NCBI RefSeq assembly: GCF_003185895.1
Contig: NZ_QHLY01000008.1
Span: 44,202 to 108,201, forward strand
DNA: 64,000 nt
Reading direction: 5' to 3'
Source of the DNA: Cryobacterium arcticum
GTDB taxonomy: Bacteria; Actinomycetota; Actinomycetes; Actinomycetales; Microbacteriaceae
Shown here: positions 46,840 to 56,078 of the stretch, piece by piece
How positions within the stretch are numbered: position 1 is the stretch's first letter
How the letters are laid out: every line of letters starts with the position of its first letter
The notes under the pieces: model-generated
What the model saw: only the letters and a program-made list of their open reading frames with translations
The model's database searches: none
What the model was told of the DNA's origin: nothing
Program-made: the position numbers and the translations under genes

Positions 46840-47305
46840 GCAGCAGCTCGAGCTGCTCGCGTTCGGCGGCGCTCAAGCCGCTCAGGAGGCGCTCCTCATT
46901 GTGCATGTGCTCCTCGAACGCGAGATCGATGGTGCGCAGACCCTGTTCCGTGAGGGCGACAACCCGGCCGCGGCCATCCGTGTCGCTCACTCGCCGCGTG
47001 GCCAGCCCCTGCTTGATCAGCCGATCGATGCGCTTGGTCATGGCACCGGTGGTGACCATGGTGTGCTCGGCCAGCTCGCCGGGAGTGCGCTCGAACGGTG
47101 CGCCCGCGCGGCGGAGCGCGGCGAGCACGTCGAAATCTCCCTCGCCCAGGCCGTGCTTGCGAAACACGACCGTCAACTCTGCGGTCAGGGCGGCACCGAC
47201 CCGGTGCAGCCGACCGATGACCCCCTGCGGGCTCACATCGAGGTCGGGGCGCTCCCTGGCCCATTCCTGCTGGATCTGGCTCACACGATCGACGGCTGCG
47301 CTCAT
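46805..47305 (-). CDS. MarR family regulator of the divergent EamA gene
   Basis: A 166-residue regulator. The recognition helix region is MVTTGAMTKRIDRLIKQGLA and the wing is DTDGRGRVVALTEQG. TATGCT lies 6 nt before the ATG, suggesting a leaderless transcript. Two palindromes at 47321-47355 lie between this gene and eamA, so it probably represses the exporter. Confidence 0.88.
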   Translation of the reverse strand: MSAAVDRVSQIQQEWARERPDLDVSPQGVIGRLHRVGAALTAELTVVFRKHGLGEGDFDVLAALRRAGAPFERTPGELAEHTMVTTGAMTKRIDRLIKQGLATRRVSDTDGRGRVVALTEQGLRTIDLAFEEHMHNEERLLSGLSAAEREQLELLLTKWAAQLGGS

Positions 47306-47320
47306 CTTACGAGCATATCC

Positions 47321-47355
47321 CTTCCGCGGAAGCTATAGTAGCTTCCATGGAAGCT
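47321..47355. promoter_or_regulatory. Twin MarR-type palindromes over the eamA promoter and start codon
   Basis: CTTCCGCGGAAG (47321-47332) and AGCTTCCATGGAAGCT (47340-47355) are perfect palindromes sharing TTCC-N2-GGAA, with centres 21 bp apart, two helical turns. The -10 hexamer TATAGT (47334-47339) lies between them, and the ATG of eamA is the centre of the second. Confidence 0.75.
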
Positions 47356-48240
47356 AGTGTGAAGTGGGTGCTGGTCACCGCTATCGCCCCGATCGCCTGG
47401 GGCTCGACCTATTTTGTGACTCGGGAGTTCCTGCCGCCCGACTATCCCCTCTACGGTGCGGTGTTTCGCGCACTGCCGGCGGGTCTGTTGCTTCTCCTGC
47501 TGGCCCGGGCGCGGCCGCGGGGGTCGTGGTGGTGGAAGGCGGCAGTGCTGGGCACCCTCAATGTGGGCCTCTTCTTCGTATTGCTGTACCTGGCGGCGCA
47601 GCTGTTGCCGTCGAGCCTGGCCTCGACCGTGATGGCGGTCTCTCCCGTGGTGCTCATCCTGCTCGCCTGGCTGCTGCTGGGGGAGCGCCCACGACCGCAC
47701 GCGATCATCGGGGCGACGGTGGGAATTACGGGGGTGGGCCTGATGCTGCTCACCGGGGCCGGGCCCGTGAATCCGCTCGGAGTGCTGGCATCGGTCGCGG
47801 CCATGCTCTCGTCTGCGGTCGGCTTCGTGCTCACCAAACGGTGGGCGCCGAGCGGGAGCGTTCTGGCTCTCACATCCTGGCAACTGATCGCCGGCGGCCT
47901 GCTGGTGCTGCCGGTGGCCGTGGCCCATGAGGGCGCGCCACCCGCCCTCACAGGAACTGAGCTGGCCGGATTCGGCTATGTCAGCCTTGTCGCGACCGCG
48001 GTGGCGTTCACCGCCTGGTTCGCCGGACTCCAGCACCTGCCGGCGGCTACGGTCGGATTGACCGGCCTGCTCAACCCCGTAGCCGGGGTGCTGCTCGGGG
48101 TCGTCGTTGCCGGTGAGGGGCTCGGCGCCCGGCAATTGGCCGGGTTGTCCCTGGTGCTCGTGGGCATGGTCGTGGGCCAGCGCGGCATCGCCCGGCCGAA
48201 GCGGCGGACCGTGACCGCCGCACGCCGAGGGTGGGGATAG
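47347..48240 (+). CDS. EamA/DMT family exporter
   Basis: A 297-residue transporter with ten predicted helices in two EamA repeats (first starts APIAWGSTYFVTREFLP, second near SSAVGFVLTKRWAP). Such proteins export amino acids, metabolites or drugs. The ATG lies 7 nt after TATAGT and inside an operator, so translation is leaderless and repression by the divergent MarR is expected. Confidence 0.88.
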   Translation: MEASVKWVLVTAIAPIAWGSTYFVTREFLPPDYPLYGAVFRALPAGLLLLLLARARPRGSWWWKAAVLGTLNVGLFFVLLYLAAQLLPSSLASTVMAVSPVVLILLAWLLLGERPRPHAIIGATVGITGVGLMLLTGAGPVNPLGVLASVAAMLSSAVGFVLTKRWAPSGSVLALTSWQLIAGGLLVLPVAVAHEGAPPALTGTELAGFGYVSLVATAVAFTAWFAGLQHLPAATVGLTGLLNPVAGVLLGVVVAGEGLGARQLAGLSLVLVGMVVGQRGIARPKRRTVTAARRGWG

Positions 48241-48362
48241 CCCCACCCGGAGACGGGTGCCACCTTGCTGGTGAGGCCCGGCAGGCTTCCGTAGCGTCGA
48301 AGACAACGAAGTCACGTCGGGTTCTCTCTGAGCGGGCGGCTTCCTGACAGATCGGAATCCTG

Positions 48363-48983
48363 GTGGAGGCGCTCAACGAACTCGTCGTTTCCTGGGCGCA
48401 ATCCCCCTTCGTGCTCCTGGCAGTGATGGTGGTCGTGCTTATCGACGGCATCTTTCCGCCGATGCCGAGCGAGGCCGTCGTGGTGGCACTGGCGTCGATC
48501 GGACTGGCCACCGGGTCCCCGAGTCCATGGACGGTGTTGCTGGCAGCGACCGTCGGCTCGTTCCTCGGCGACAACCTCGCGTTCTCGATCGGCCGACGAG
48601 TAGATCTCGCCCGCTTCCGGTGGACTCGAGGCCCACGCGCCATGGCACTTCTCGCCCGGGCGCGGGTCGCGCTCGACCGCCGTGGTGCGTCGGTCATTCT
48701 CACGGCCCGGTTCGTGCCGGTCGGCCGCGTGGCGGTCAATGTGATGGCCGGTTCCACCGGGTTCTCGCGGCGCCGGTTCGTGTTGCTCAGCGCCGTTTCC
48801 GCCGCGGCGTGGGCCGGCTACTCGGTCGCGGTCGGTATGGTGGCCGGGGCGTGGCTGCAGGACCAGCCCGTGCTCGGCGCCCTCGTCGCGGTCGTGCTGG
48901 CGCTCGGCTGCGGGGCGGTCATCGACTGGGCGCTGCGGCGCAGCCGTCGTCTGCGCAGGCCGGTGCTGAGCGCCGCCGCGTGA
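48363..48983 (+). CDS. DedA family membrane protein
   Basis: A 206-residue membrane protein with four to five helices. The conserved DedA features are FPPMPSEAVV (with the acidic Glu), GDNLAFSIGR and the Arg-bearing TARFVPVGRVAVNVMAGS. DedA proteins are linked to membrane homeostasis and lipid scrambling. The start is a GTG with only a weak ribosome binding site. Confidence 0.87.
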   Translation: MEALNELVVSWAQSPFVLLAVMVVVLIDGIFPPMPSEAVVVALASIGLATGSPSPWTVLLAATVGSFLGDNLAFSIGRRVDLARFRWTRGPRAMALLARARVALDRRGASVILTARFVPVGRVAVNVMAGSTGFSRRRFVLLSAVSAAAWAGYSVAVGMVAGAWLQDQPVLGALVAVVLALGCGAVIDWALRRSRRLRRPVLSAAA

Positions 48984-48997
48984 CCCGCCGGCCGGTG

Positions 48998-49579
48998 CTA
49001 GCGGTGTCGCACCGCGATGCCCGGATAGTCGAGGATGAGGCCGGCCGCGTCGAAGGTGAGCTCACAGGCGACGTCGAAGGTCGTCGACTCGTAGTCGAAT
49101 CGCACGCCATCCGGGCCGGCGCTGGTGAGCGTGTACCGCTGCTGAATCCGGTGCACGCGCAGATCGTCGGCGCGCACGAACACCGCGGGCGCCTCCACCG
49201 GTTCGCCGGGAACGAACTCGACCCGGTGCACGGGCACGGTGTTGGTGACGCTGGACGATTCGAAGTCCACGTCGACGCATCCGTTGAGGTCGGGCCGCAG
49301 CAGGCCGTCGACCGCCCACTGGTCATCGGGTAGTCGGCGAATCGACACGCGGCGCTCGCCGGCGATCGTGCTGGCGACCGCCACCACCTGCCGGGTGTGC
49401 CAGCGTGGATCGAGGTCGATGCGGTACCCCACCGACCAGGCGGTGTGCCCCTCGAGGGCAGTCGTGCTGCCCCGAAGCCGGCACCCACCGGCCCGGGCGT
49501 CGGTGAACAGCACCTCGTATCCGGTACGTACCCCGATGTGCTGCCAGGTCGCCAGCCGGGGTAGATCGTTCAGCTTCAT
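48998..49579 (-). CDS. Putative glycolipid-binding domain protein (PF06475-like)
   Basis: A 193-residue protein with all-beta character. The central segment RPDLNGCVDVDFESSSVTNT followed by PVHR matches the glycolipid-binding family pattern, as does the C-terminal FDYPG-like end (LILDYPGIAVR). The family was named from Pseudomonas proteins and has no firm function. No signal peptide is seen. Confidence 0.8.
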   Translation of the reverse strand: MKLNDLPRLATWQHIGVRTGYEVLFTDARAGGCRLRGSTTALEGHTAWSVGYRIDLDPRWHTRQVVAVASTIAGERRVSIRRLPDDQWAVDGLLRPDLNGCVDVDFESSSVTNTVPVHRVEFVPGEPVEAPAVFVRADDLRVHRIQQRYTLTSAGPDGVRFDYESTTFDVACELTFDAAGLILDYPGIAVRHR

Positions 49580-49592
49580 GCGCCGACCATAG

Positions 49593-51155
<1,563 letters not shown>

Positions 51156-51180
51156 CCGGCAGCTCCTCGGGGCCGACTGC

Positions 51181-52161
51181 TCAGCGGTCGGCGCCGGGCG
51201 CGACGGTGACGCCGTCGCGGTGGCCGGCGATCTCGCCGTCGGGGATGGCGTCCGATAGGCGATGCCGGTCATCAACGGTGAGGACGACGTCGACCGAGCC
51301 GATGTTCTCGTCGAGCCGGCCACGGCTGCGGGTGCCCGGAATCGGCACCGCGCCCTCGGCTAGCAGCCAGGCCAGTGCGATCTGGGCGGCAGACACGCCC
51401 TTCTCGGTCGCCAGGGTGTGCACCCTGTCGACGAGGGCCAGGTTGGCGGCAAAAGCCGCGGGCTGGAACCGGGGGAGGCCGCGCCTCGCGTCGTCAGGGG
51501 CGAGGTCGTCGAGGGAACGGATGCCGCCGGTGAGCACGCCGCGCCCCAGCGGGGAGAACGCGACCAGTCCGATGCCGAGTTCGTCCAACACGGCCTTCTC
51601 GCCGTTCTGCAACACGTCGCGGGAGAACAGCGAGAACTCAGACTGCACCGCGGCCAGCGGATGCACGGCGTGCGCCCGGCGGATCGTCGCGGCCGACGCC
51701 TCCGACAAACCGATGTGACGCACCTTCCCTTCCCGCACGAGTTCGGACATGGCGCCCACGCTGTCTTCGATCGGTACGGCGGGGTCGACCCGGTGCAGGT
51801 AGTACAGGTCGATGACGTCGGTGCCCAAATGCCGCAGTGAACGTTCCGCCGCCCTGCGGATGTAGGCCGGGGTGCCGTTCCGGCCGTGTACGGTGCCGTC
51901 ATCGTCGGTCTCGGTGGACGCCTTGGTGGCCAGGGTCACCTCGTGCCGCCGAGCGCCGAGCGCGCGGTGGATGAGCTTCTCGTTCTCGAACGGGCCGTAG
52001 GCCTCTGCGGTGTCGATGAAGGTGACACCGTTGTCGACGGCGTGGCGCAGGGTCGCGATCGACTCAGCCTCGTCACTCGGTCCGTAGTAGGCGCTCATGC
52101 CCATCGCGCCGAAGCCGATCGGCGAGACCTGCAGCCCGTCGCCCAGTGTGGTCAGTTCCAT
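51181..52161 (-). CDS. Aldo/keto reductase
   Basis: A 326-residue NADPH-dependent reductase of the YajO/Tas-like group. The tetrad residues are in DTAEAYG (Asp, Tyr), ATKAS (Lys) and YYLHRVDP (His). IPGTRSRGRLDENIGS is the NADP phosphate loop. ATG 52161 overlaps the end of the upstream merR frame by 10 bp, so the two were built as an operon. Confidence 0.92.
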   Translation of the reverse strand: MELTTLGDGLQVSPIGFGAMGMSAYYGPSDEAESIATLRHAVDNGVTFIDTAEAYGPFENEKLIHRALGARRHEVTLATKASTETDDDGTVHGRNGTPAYIRRAAERSLRHLGTDVIDLYYLHRVDPAVPIEDSVGAMSELVREGKVRHIGLSEASAATIRRAHAVHPLAAVQSEFSLFSRDVLQNGEKAVLDELGIGLVAFSPLGRGVLTGGIRSLDDLAPDDARRGLPRFQPAAFAANLALVDRVHTLATEKGVSAAQIALAWLLAEGAVPIPGTRSRGRLDENIGSVDVVLTVDDRHRLSDAIPDGEIAGHRDGVTVAPGADR

Positions 52162-52578
52162 GTGGTTCGTTCTCCTTCGACCACGACCTGTCGGTACGCG
52201 GCGATCTTCCGGTCGATGGCGGCTAAATGACGGGTGGTGCGCTCGAGTTGCTCCACCACCCGGAGCCGATGCTCTTCGAACAGCGCCAGACGTTCCGCCT
52301 CGGTGCCGTCGCGGCGGCTCACGTCGGCGATCACCCGGATGTCGGCGATCGACATGCCGGTCTCGCGCAGCATCACCAGCCCGGTGATCCAGGCCAGGTC
52401 GTTCGCGCGATATCGACGCCGCCCTCCGCCGTCGCGGTGCCGGATCGAGAAGCAAGCCGACCCGTTCGTAGTAACGCAGCGCCTCGATCCCGACACCGGT
52501 GAGCCGGGCGGCTTCGCCGATCGGAACACCGCTGTCGGGCACGTCGGCGTGGAGGGAGGGGAGGAGTAATTCAGCCAT
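52152..52578 (-). pseudogene. MerR family regulator gene broken by a frameshift
   Basis: The N-terminal HTH is read in one frame (VPIGEAARLTGVGIEALRYY, then ERVGLLLDPAP) from ATG 52578. The rest of a MerR protein (GGGRRRYRANDLAWITGLVM, then MSIADIRVIADVSRRD and a long dimerisation helix) is read in another frame. The frames meet at about 52434, where one extra C or two missing bases would restore continuity. It may be a true recent mutation or a sequence error. An intact form would control the coupled aldo/keto reductase. Confidence 0.8.
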
Positions 52579-52665
52579 GTCACCATCCTGCAACCTGGAG
52601 TGCGCTACAGGTCAAGACGGTGGCCGCGATCGTTCGCCCGCTGTCGGGCAGCGCCATAATGGCGC

Positions 52666-53295
52666 ATGGTGATTAACCGCGGCTACGACCGACTCGTCAA
52701 TCTCAGCGACGCTGTCATCGCGATCGCGGTCACCCTGCTGATCCTGCCGCTGGTGGATGCCGCCGGCGACATCGGCGAGCGGTCGGCGGCCCAATTCCTG
52801 GCCGACAACGCCGAGCAGCTGTTTCTCTTCGTGCTCAGTTTTGTGGTCATCGCAAACTTCTGGCTGATTCACCACAGGCTGTACCGGGCGATCGACGGCT
52901 ACACGATCCCCCTGGTCTGGGCGAATTTCCTCTGGTTGCTCACGATTGTCTTCCTGCCGTTTCCCACCGAGCTGCTCGGGCAGTCGTCCAACTCCGACCC
53001 GGTCGTCGCGGCGCTCTACATCGGCACCATGGCGGTGAACACCTATTCCGGCTTCGTTCAGCAGTTGATCATCGTTCGTACTCCAGAGCTGCAGCTCGAA
53101 GACACCCGCGGGTCTGTTCGCCTCATGCCCGCGCTCGTGCCCTCCGCGCTGATGACCCTGGCCCTGGTGCTGGCGCTCCTTGTGCCGGGCCTGGGTTTGT
53201 GGGCGCTGCTGGTTCTGGTGCCGTCCGGGTTGATCACGCGAGTGCTGGCGCGCCGAGGCGCCGCCTCGGCTCGGGGCGGCGGATCAGGCGGGTAG
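52666..53295 (+). CDS. TMEM175/DUF1211 family membrane protein
   Basis: A 209-residue protein with six predicted helices. The family signature R-x-SDAV-x-AIA-T is visible as RLVNLSDAVIAIAVTLLILP at residues 9-28. Bacterial TMEM175 proteins are potassium-selective channels built on this motif. The ATG lies 5 nt after CATAAT. The 3' end overlaps the convergent RidA-like gene by 12 bp. Confidence 0.87.
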   Translation: MVINRGYDRLVNLSDAVIAIAVTLLILPLVDAAGDIGERSAAQFLADNAEQLFLFVLSFVVIANFWLIHHRLYRAIDGYTIPLVWANFLWLLTIVFLPFPTELLGQSSNSDPVVAALYIGTMAVNTYSGFVQQLIIVRTPELQLEDTRGSVRLMPALVPSALMTLALVLALLVPGLGLWALLVLVPSGLITRVLARRGAASARGGGSGG

Positions 53296-53685
53296 CAGGG
53301 CGGCGATGGCGCTGACCTCGATAAGCGCGCCGGGAACACCCAGGCCGGCGACTCTGGCTGCAATGACGAGCGGCGGTGCTCCGCCAGTGGCCAGTCGCGG
53401 CGCGATGGCACCGTAGGCCGCTCCAAGGTCGGCTTCCGCGGCGATGAGCACGGTCCACTGCACCACGTCGGCCAGGGAAGCCCCGGCCGCGTCCAATGCA
53501 ATGACGGCGTTGTCGATGGCCCGCACCGACTGCTCGGCGACATCGGTCGAGACGACCGTGCCGGAGGCGTCGACGCCGTTCTGCCCGCCGAGGTAGATGG
53601 TCGTGGCTCCGGCGGGAACGATCGCGACGTGGCTGAAGGCGGGGCTGGCAAAAAGCCCGTCAGGTTGCAGGCGGCTGATTTCCAT
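53284..53685 (-). CDS. RidA-like (YjgF/YER057c/UK114 fold) protein
   Basis: A 133-residue protein of the trimeric Rid fold (IYLGGQNGVDASGTVV, ALDAAGASLADVVQWTVLI). The active-site Arg of true RidA, normally in a PARS-like segment, is replaced (GGAPPLVIAARVAGLG), so 2-iminoacid deaminase activity is doubtful. ATG 53685 is chosen because GAGGGA lies 6 nt upstream. Confidence 0.82.
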   Translation of the reverse strand: MEISRLQPDGLFASPAFSHVAIVPAGATTIYLGGQNGVDASGTVVSTDVAEQSVRAIDNAVIALDAAGASLADVVQWTVLIAAEADLGAAYGAIAPRLATGGAPPLVIAARVAGLGVPGALIEVSAIAALLPA

Positions 53686-53832
53686 GGTCATTCCCTCGAC
53701 TCTGGCTCCGATTCCGGAGCGGTTGTTGGGAGTCAACCTACGCCGAGAACGGGGCGGGGAGGGGCTGCGAGTCGGCGGCCGCAGAGGGCGCACAGCCGGG
53801 CGAAAGCAAACGCTGGGTGAACTCGCAGGAAA

Positions 53833-53873
53833 ATAACGATCCGATAACTGGCGCTCCGTTATCCGTTCGTTAT
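53833..53873. repeat. AT-rich nested inverted repeat
   Basis: ATAACG-N4-GATAAC, a 9-bp centre and GTTATC-N4-CGTTAT form a 16-position stem with 14 pairs. The arrangement of two spaced half-sites on each side suggests a protein-binding site, about 150 bp upstream of the RidA-like gene. Confidence 0.6.
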
Positions 53874-53951
53874 ATATTCGTAGTGCATCAACCGTTTGCT
53901 GTGGCGGGAGATGCGAATGTGATTGCAGGACACTCTTGGTGCAAGGGAAGA

Positions 53952-53981
53952 GGGTCGGTCGTTTGCCTCTACGACCGGCCC
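53952..53981. repeat. GC hairpin in the intergenic region
   Basis: GGGTCGGTCGT pairs with ACGACCGGCCC (one G-U pair) around an 8-nt loop. No T-run follows. Could be a terminator or part of a small RNA. Confidence 0.4.
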
Positions 53982-54050
53982 TCAATCACGTTAACGGCCG
54001 GTGAGGCCAGCTCTGCCGCGACCAGCGAGACGGTGCGTTCGCGAGGTCGA

Positions 54051-54080
54051 GTCACGGGGTCTCGACAAGCTCGACCAGCG
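54051..54080 (+). repeat. 30-bp dispersed repeat, copy 1
   Basis: Contains the core GGTCTCGACAAGCTCGACC. Its reverse complement occurs without mismatch at 59166-59195. It lies 24 bp beyond the stop of the winged-helix gene. Confidence 0.85.
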
Positions 54081-54103
54081 AGCGGGTCGACCAGCGGGAC
54101 TGC

Positions 54104-54814
54104 CTAGAAGCGGTCGGGGCTGGGGGTGCTTGCCTGGCGGATCGACACGTCGGCGTGACGGTCGAAGCGGTATCCGACGCCGCGCACGGTGCGCACGATG
54201 TCCTCGTAACGGCCGAGCTTGGAGCGCAGGCGACGAACGTGCACGTCGATGGTGCGCTCGTTGGGAGCATCTTCTTCGCTGTCGGCATCCCACAGCTTGG
54301 AGATGAGCTCGGCGCGCTCGATGGTGCGGCCTTCGCGCAGCACCAGGTACTGCAGCAGCTCGAACTCCTTGTAGGTGAGCGCGGCGGTCTCGTTGTCGAG
54401 GATCACGCGCTTGCGGGAGATGTCCACCACCACGCCGCCGGGCGCACGGTCGGCGTCTTCGGGGGTGTTGCGGTGTTTGGCGAGTGCGGCCGGGTCCTGC
54501 AGGGCCAGGCGCACCACGTCGACGTCACGCCCACCGGCGCCCTCGGGTGCCAGTGCGACGGCGGCGTGGGTCTCGGCCGACGGCGCGATCGCCTGGGTGA
54601 GCTTCTTGAGCTCTTCGACGATGCGGTGCAGGCTCGTGCCGGCCGCTGCGGCCTTCGCCTCGTCGATGCCCACGTAGAGCACGAAGCCGCGGGCCTGGGT
54701 GCCGTCGGGCACGGCGCGGATCCGCGGTGCGGCCGGAGTCGGTGCCGGCGCCAGGGTGAGCTCGGGTCGGTAGTTCTGGATGGAACGGGCGGAGTCGATG
54801 TGTGCGAGTGACAT
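54104..54814 (-). CDS. Winged-helix (OmpR/PhoB C-terminal type) regulator without a receiver domain
   Basis: A 236-residue protein. The C-terminal DNA-binding domain (about residues 135-225) is a clear OmpR-type winged helix: LTYKEFELLQYLVLREGRTI, then RTIDVHVRRLRSKLGRYED and VRGVGYRF. The N-terminal part (about 40-110, RGFVLYVGIDEAKAAAAGTS) is not a phospho-receiver and lacks the Asp pocket; it may sense a ligand. AAGGA lies 8 nt before the ATG. A roughly 300-nt transcribed leader containing a Met/Cys-rich small ORF precedes it, linking it to sulfur amino acid status by inference. Confidence 0.85.
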   Translation of the reverse strand: MSLAHIDSARSIQNYRPELTLAPAPTPAAPRIRAVPDGTQARGFVLYVGIDEAKAAAAGTSLHRIVEELKKLTQAIAPSAETHAAVALAPEGAGGRDVDVVRLALQDPAALAKHRNTPEDADRAPGGVVVDISRKRVILDNETAALTYKEFELLQYLVLREGRTIERAELISKLWDADSEEDAPNERTIDVHVRRLRSKLGRYEDIVRTVRGVGYRFDRHADVSIRQASTPSPDRF

Positions 54815-55017
54815 GGCAGAAATCCTTGGATGTGATGATGCGAAAGACCCGGCGCGTCCGCGCTCGTGGGTTCAAGAAAGGGCGGCCGGAGAGGCCGGTG
54901 ATGCGGGCGAACTCAGAAGCTGAGTGCCTGGGAGGCGATCAACCGCGAGAGGTGCGGTTCTTCAGCGGCTGCAGGAGAGCGGGTGAAGGTCGATCGGCTC
55001 GGCGAGGGTGTCGTGGG
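54815..55017 (-). promoter_or_regulatory. Leader between the small ORF and the winged-helix gene
   Basis: The 203-nt stretch holds three short perfect or near-perfect stems: AACCGC/GCGGTT (54941-54959), ACTCAG/CTGAGT (54911-54925) and a CGGCC/GGCCG stem (about 54881-54897). None has a U-run, so if the leader attenuates it would be through Rho or translation rather than an intrinsic terminator. Confidence 0.4.
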
Positions 55018-55119
55018 TTAGCGGCACATTCGGCAACACGCCATCACGCTGCCGGGCATCATCATGCCGGCAGTCCCCAGGGCCTCGAGGGAGGTCGGGA
55101 TGCGTGTGGTGGAAGTCAT
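55018..55119 (-). CDS. Leaderless 33-residue Met/Cys-rich leader peptide (putative attenuator)
   Basis: Starts ATG at 55119, 7 nt after the -10 hexamer, and ends TAA at 55018-55020. The peptide begins MTSTTRIPTSLEAL and ends MMMPGSVMACCRMCR; the last 15 codons include five Met and three Cys. Actinobacterial sulfur genes are known to be preceded by leaderless uORFs with terminal Cys runs that act as cysteine-responsive attenuators (described in mycobacteria). The resemblance of the CCR-x-CR end and the exact fit to the promoter support a real regulatory peptide. Confidence 0.65.
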   Translation of the reverse strand: MTSTTRIPTSLEALGTAGMMMPGSVMACCRMCR

Positions 55120-55126
55120 AAATGCG

Positions 55127-55156
55127 AGTAAAGCCGACTGTGACGAGTTGTGTCAA
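55127..55156 (-). promoter_or_regulatory. Promoter of the leader peptide and winged-helix gene
   Basis: On the minus strand, consensus TTGACA (55156-55151), an 18-bp spacer and TTTACT (55132-55127). The start codon of the leader peptide lies 7 nt beyond the -10, where transcription should begin. Confidence 0.7.
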
Positions 55157-55159
55157 TTC

Positions 55160-55188
55160 CATGACGCCAGATGGCGCCAGATGTCATG
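55160..55188. promoter_or_regulatory. Tandem direct repeats framed by an inverted repeat, upstream of the -35 box
   Basis: CGCCAGATG occurs at 55165-55173 and 55175-55183 with a 10-bp period, the classic layout for OmpR/PhoB winged helices. CATGAC (55160-55165) and GTCATG (55183-55188) frame it symmetrically. The element ends 3 bp before the TTGACA box, so a bound protein would touch RNA polymerase. Confidence 0.6.
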
Positions 55189-55383
55189 CATCACGTTCAC
55201 CGGCGTTGGGTGAAATCGTAGGATCCCGCACAGAAGGGGATTCGATCAAAGAAAGCGCGCCGAAAACGAACTATTTCAAAGTTCGATGAATATTTCTGCC
55301 GACCGCGCGCCGGTCGTCGCAGGATCTGCGGGCGTGCGGGCGCGCCGAATGTGACGACGCCCGCGGTGTGCCCGCCGGTGCGT

Positions 55384-56016
55384 TTAGACCAGGCCGTAGA
55401 GGCGGTCGCCGGCGTCGCCGAGGCCGGGAATGATGTAGCCGTGTTCGTTGAGGCGCTCATCGACGGCGCCGAGCACGATGGTGACCTCGCGGCCCGCCAG
55501 CGCGGCTTCAACGGCAGCGAGGCCCTCCGGCGCGGCCAGGATGCAGATCGCGGTGACATCTACCGCGCCGCGGTCGAAGAGGAACTCGATGGCGGCGATG
55601 AGCGAGCCGCCGGTTGCGAGCATCGGGTCGAGAACAAAACACTGCCGGTCGGACAGGTCGTCGGGCAGGCGCTCCGCGTAAGTGGTGGGCTGCAGGGTCT
55701 CTTCATTGCGGGCCATGCCCAGGAAGCCGACCTCGGCGGTGGGGAGCAGCTTGACCATGCCCTCGAGCATGCCGAGTCCGGCGCGCAGGATGGGTACCAC
55801 CAACGGCTTCGGGTCGCTGATCTTCACGCCGCGGGCGATGGCCACCGGTGTCTGCACAGTGACCTCTTCGACGCGGACGCCGCGGGTGCCCTCGTAGGCC
55901 AGCAGCGTCATCAGTTCTTCCACCAGCGCCCGGAACATCGGGGACGAGGTGCTCTGGTCACGCAACACCGTGAGCTTGTGGGTGATGAGCGGATGGTCGG
56001 CTACGTGGACTCGCAT
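55384..56016 (-). CDS. upp: Uracil phosphoribosyltransferase
   Basis: A 210-residue enzyme that converts uracil and PRPP to UMP. The PRPP loop is [20 protein letters not shown] and the uracil loop near the C-terminus is [21 protein letters not shown] lies 6 nt before the ATG on the minus strand, so leaderless. It is divergent from tadA. Confidence 0.95.
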   Translation of the reverse strand: MRVHVADHPLITHKLTVLRDQSTSSPMFRALVEELMTLLAYEGTRGVRVEEVTVQTPVAIARGVKISDPKPLVVPILRAGLGMLEGMVKLLPTAEVGFLGMARNEETLQPTTYAERLPDDLSDRQCFVLDPMLATGGSLIAAIEFLFDRGAVDVTAICILAAPEGLAAVEAALAGREVTIVLGAVDERLNEHGYIIPGLGDAGDRLYGLV

Positions 56017-56078
56017 AGGCTCAATCTACTAGCTCACGCGGGCATCCGGCTCTAGCGGGGCGGCCAGGAAGCGGTGGT

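Larger units (their letters stand above)
53686..54103. other. 418-bp intergenic region with palindromes, low GC for this genome
   Basis: No gene with coding character is visible. The region holds a nested AT-rich palindrome (53833-53873), a G/C hairpin (53952-53981) and one copy of a 30-bp repeat (54051-54080). The piece from 53829 to 53885 has much lower GC than its surroundings. Confidence 0.6.

Noticed and set aside
53817..54107. A 96-codon frame in the gene-free region before the winged-helix gene
   Set aside because: It lacks the strong G/C third-base bias of the real genes, has no ribosome binding site and runs through a hairpin and a dispersed repeat.
54815..55017. A known riboswitch class in the leader of the winged-helix gene
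   Set aside because: I could find only short simple stems, with no recognisable SAM, cobalamin or other conserved core. The leader peptide explains the region better.
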